Shown here: positions 62,652-64,000 of the stretch, piece by piece
Layout of the letters: the number at the start of each line of letters is the position of its first letter
Numbering within the stretch: position 1 is the stretch's first letter
Assembly: GCF_024448895.1 (NCBI RefSeq)
Contig: NZ_JAMOIC010000009.1
Location: 1-64,000, forward strand
Length of the DNA: 64,000 bases
Direction: 5' to 3'
DNA from: Stutzerimonas stutzeri
GTDB taxonomy: Bacteria; Pseudomonadota; Gammaproteobacteria; Pseudomonadales; Pseudomonadaceae
The notes under the pieces: generated by a model
The model's database searches: none
Seen by the model: only the letters and a program-made list of their open reading frames with translations
What the model was told of the DNA's origin: nothing
Position numbers and translations under genes: made by a program

Positions 62652-64000
62652 TCAGCTGCCGCTACCCTCCGATTCCCCGCGTAATTTCCCTGCGCCAGCC
62701 AGAGAGCGGCGCCGCATAAGTCGATACGCCGCCGGAATCACGAACAGCGATAACAATGGCGCGCTGAGCATGCCGCCCACCATCGGCGCGGCGATGCGGC
62801 TCATCACTTCGCTGCCGGTGCCGCTGCCCCAAAAGATGGGAAGCAGGCCGGCGACAATCACGGCGACGGTCATCGCTTTGGGCCGCACCCGTTGAACCGC
62901 ACCTTCACGTATAGCCGAGCACAATCCAGCCTCATCGGCCCGTCCGGCCTTCTGCTCATCGAACCATGCATTTTTCAGATAGAGCAGCATGATCACGCCG
63001 AACTCTGCGGCCACGCCCGCCAAAGCAATGAAGCCGACGCCGGTCGCGACCGAAAGGTTGAAGCCCATCAGGTAGAGGAACCACACGCCACCCGTAAGGG
63101 CGAACGGCAGCGTCAGCATGATCAGCAGCGCTTCATCGAAACGGCTGAACGTCAGGTACAGCAGCACGAAGATGATCAACAGCGTAGCGGGCACCACCAG
63201 TTTGAGTCGGGCGTTGGCGCGCTCCAGGTACTCGAACTGGCCGGAGTAGCTGAGGCTCATCCCCGGCAGCAAAGGAACGTTGGCGTTAACCTCGTCGCGC
63301 AGGTCGGCCACCACCGAGGCAATGTCGCGACCGCGCACGTCGATGTATACCCAGCCGGTGAGCCGTGCATTTTCGCTGCGCAACATCGGCGGACCGTCGC
63401 TGACCGCTACCCGCGCCACGCTACTTAATGTGATCTGGCTACCCAAAGGCGTGAGGATCGGCAAGTGCTCAAGCGCCTGCGGTGAATCTCGCCACTCCCG
63501 GGGATAACGCACGCTGATGGGATAGCGCGCGAGCCCTTCTACCGTCTCGCCAATGGTCTCCCCGCCGATGGCACTGGCCACGATGGATTGAACATCCGCA
63601 ATATTCAGCCCATAGCGAGCAGCATCCTGACGGTCGATGTCGATGTCGATGTAGCGTCCGCCGACCAGCCGCTCGGCCAGTGCCGAGCTGACGCCTGGCA
63701 CCGTCTTGGCGACCGCTTCGACCTGCTGGCTGACGCGGTCGATTTCCTCCAGATTGGCCCCGGCAATCTTTACCCCGATCGGGCTCTTGATGCCGGTCGC
63801 GAGCATGTCGATACGGTTGCGGATCGGCGGGATCCAGATATTGGTCAAGCCTGGCACTTGCACGGCGCGGTCTAGCTCGTCCACCAGCTTTTCGGGTGTC
63901 ATTCCAGCGCGCCACTGATCTCGCGGCTTGAACTGGATGGTGGTTTCAAACATTTCCAGCGGCGCCGGATCGGTGGCGGATTCGGCGCGACCAGCCTTGC
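62652..64000 (-). CDS. CusA/CzcA-type heavy-metal efflux RND permease (C-terminal part)
   Basis: The frame is open to the right edge of the window, so about 449 C-terminal residues are seen. They begin with [29 protein letters not shown] and contain the second pore/porter region ([27 protein letters not shown]) and transmembrane helices 7-12 ([58 protein letters not shown]). Exports Cu(I)/Ag(I) or Zn/Co/Cd through a tripartite system; the metal cannot be fixed without the missing half. Confidence 0.92.
   Translation of the reverse strand, partial: KAGRAESATDPAPLEMFETTIQFKPRDQWRAGMTPEKLVDELDRAVQVPGLTNIWIPPIRNRIDMLATGIKSPIGVKIAGANLEEIDRVSQQVEAVAKTVPGVSSALAERLVGGRYIDIDIDRQDAARYGLNIADVQSIVASAIGGETIGETVEGLARYPISVRYPREWRDSPQALEHLPILTPLGSQITLSSVARVAVSDGPPMLRSENARLTGWVYIDVRGRDIASVVADLRDEVNANVPLLPGMSLSYSGQFEYLERANARLKLVVPATLLIIFVLLYLTFSRFDEALLIMLTLPFALTGGVWFLYLMGFNLSVATGVGFIALAGVAAEFGVIMLLYLKNAWFDEQKAGRADEAGLCSAIREGAVQRVRPKAMTVAVIVAGLLPIFWGSGTGSEVMSRIAAPMVGGMLSAPLLSLFVIPAAYRLMRRRSLAGAGKLRGESEGSGS

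Overview
The window is a high-GC gammaproteobacterial chromosome segment. The gacA-uvrC-pgsA-tRNA-Gly-tRNA-Cys block, the OprD-family porin, the Rsm-type sRNA and the REP-like repeats all point to Pseudomonas sensu lato, possibly the stutzeri group; this assignment comes from gene content and protein resemblance only.

Layout. 1-2685: a recombination scar with two truncated genes next to a solitary tyrosine recombinase and about 1 kb with no convincing gene. 2686-16172: housekeeping and stress genes, namely threonine aldolase, two DUF202 membrane proteins, a PCu(A)C copper chaperone, glutathione reductase, a VOC protein, galU, a chemoreceptor with a c-type haem motif behind a sigma28-like promoter, hemN, a duplicated repeat, and a FAN1-type nuclease plus nuclease-helicase pair behind an apparent SOS box. 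16304-41143: a roughly 25-kb hexuronate/aldarate catabolic region. Uronate dehydrogenase and a lactonase make aldarates. GarD, two GudD-type enzymes and a talarate/galactarate dehydratase dehydrate them. KdgD and a semialdehyde dehydrogenase carry the product to 2-oxoglutarate. Uptake is by an OprD-like porin, a TTT transporter and a TRAP transporter. A FadR-type regulator closes the locus. Six related 20-bp sites (core ACAA) lie in front of the porin, kdgD, the second gudD, the talarate dehydratase, udh and the regulator gene, so I infer one regulon.

41235-42269: small secreted or acidic proteins around a previously unlabelled Rsm-type sRNA gene with a GacA-box-like upstream element, five GGA motifs and a terminator. 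42544-52179: a 9.6-kb element integrated in the 3' end of tRNA-Leu(UAA). It carries a P4-type integrase, an AlpA-like regulator, an Ash/Icd-like leader with an internal terminator, a TOPRIM primase-like protein, a DUF3987 protein, a lone HK97-type major capsid protein with no terminase, portal or protease, a lipoprotein, and an RsmN/RsmF-type CsrA protein. It looks like a phage satellite.

52408-57839: a GvpU-like protein, then a LacI-controlled MFS / TIM-barrel / Gfo-Idh-MocA cluster for an unidentified carbohydrate. 57879-64000: PLDc_N protein, tRNA-Cys, tRNA-Gly, pgsA, uvrC, gacA, a ZIP-like membrane protein and the 3' part of a CusA/CzcA RND pump gene.

The most notable point is that the window holds a Rsm sRNA gene, GacA (which activates such genes) and a mobile-element RsmN-like protein (which could bind such RNAs). 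This suggests the satellite may plug into, or interfere with, the host Gac/Rsm cascade.
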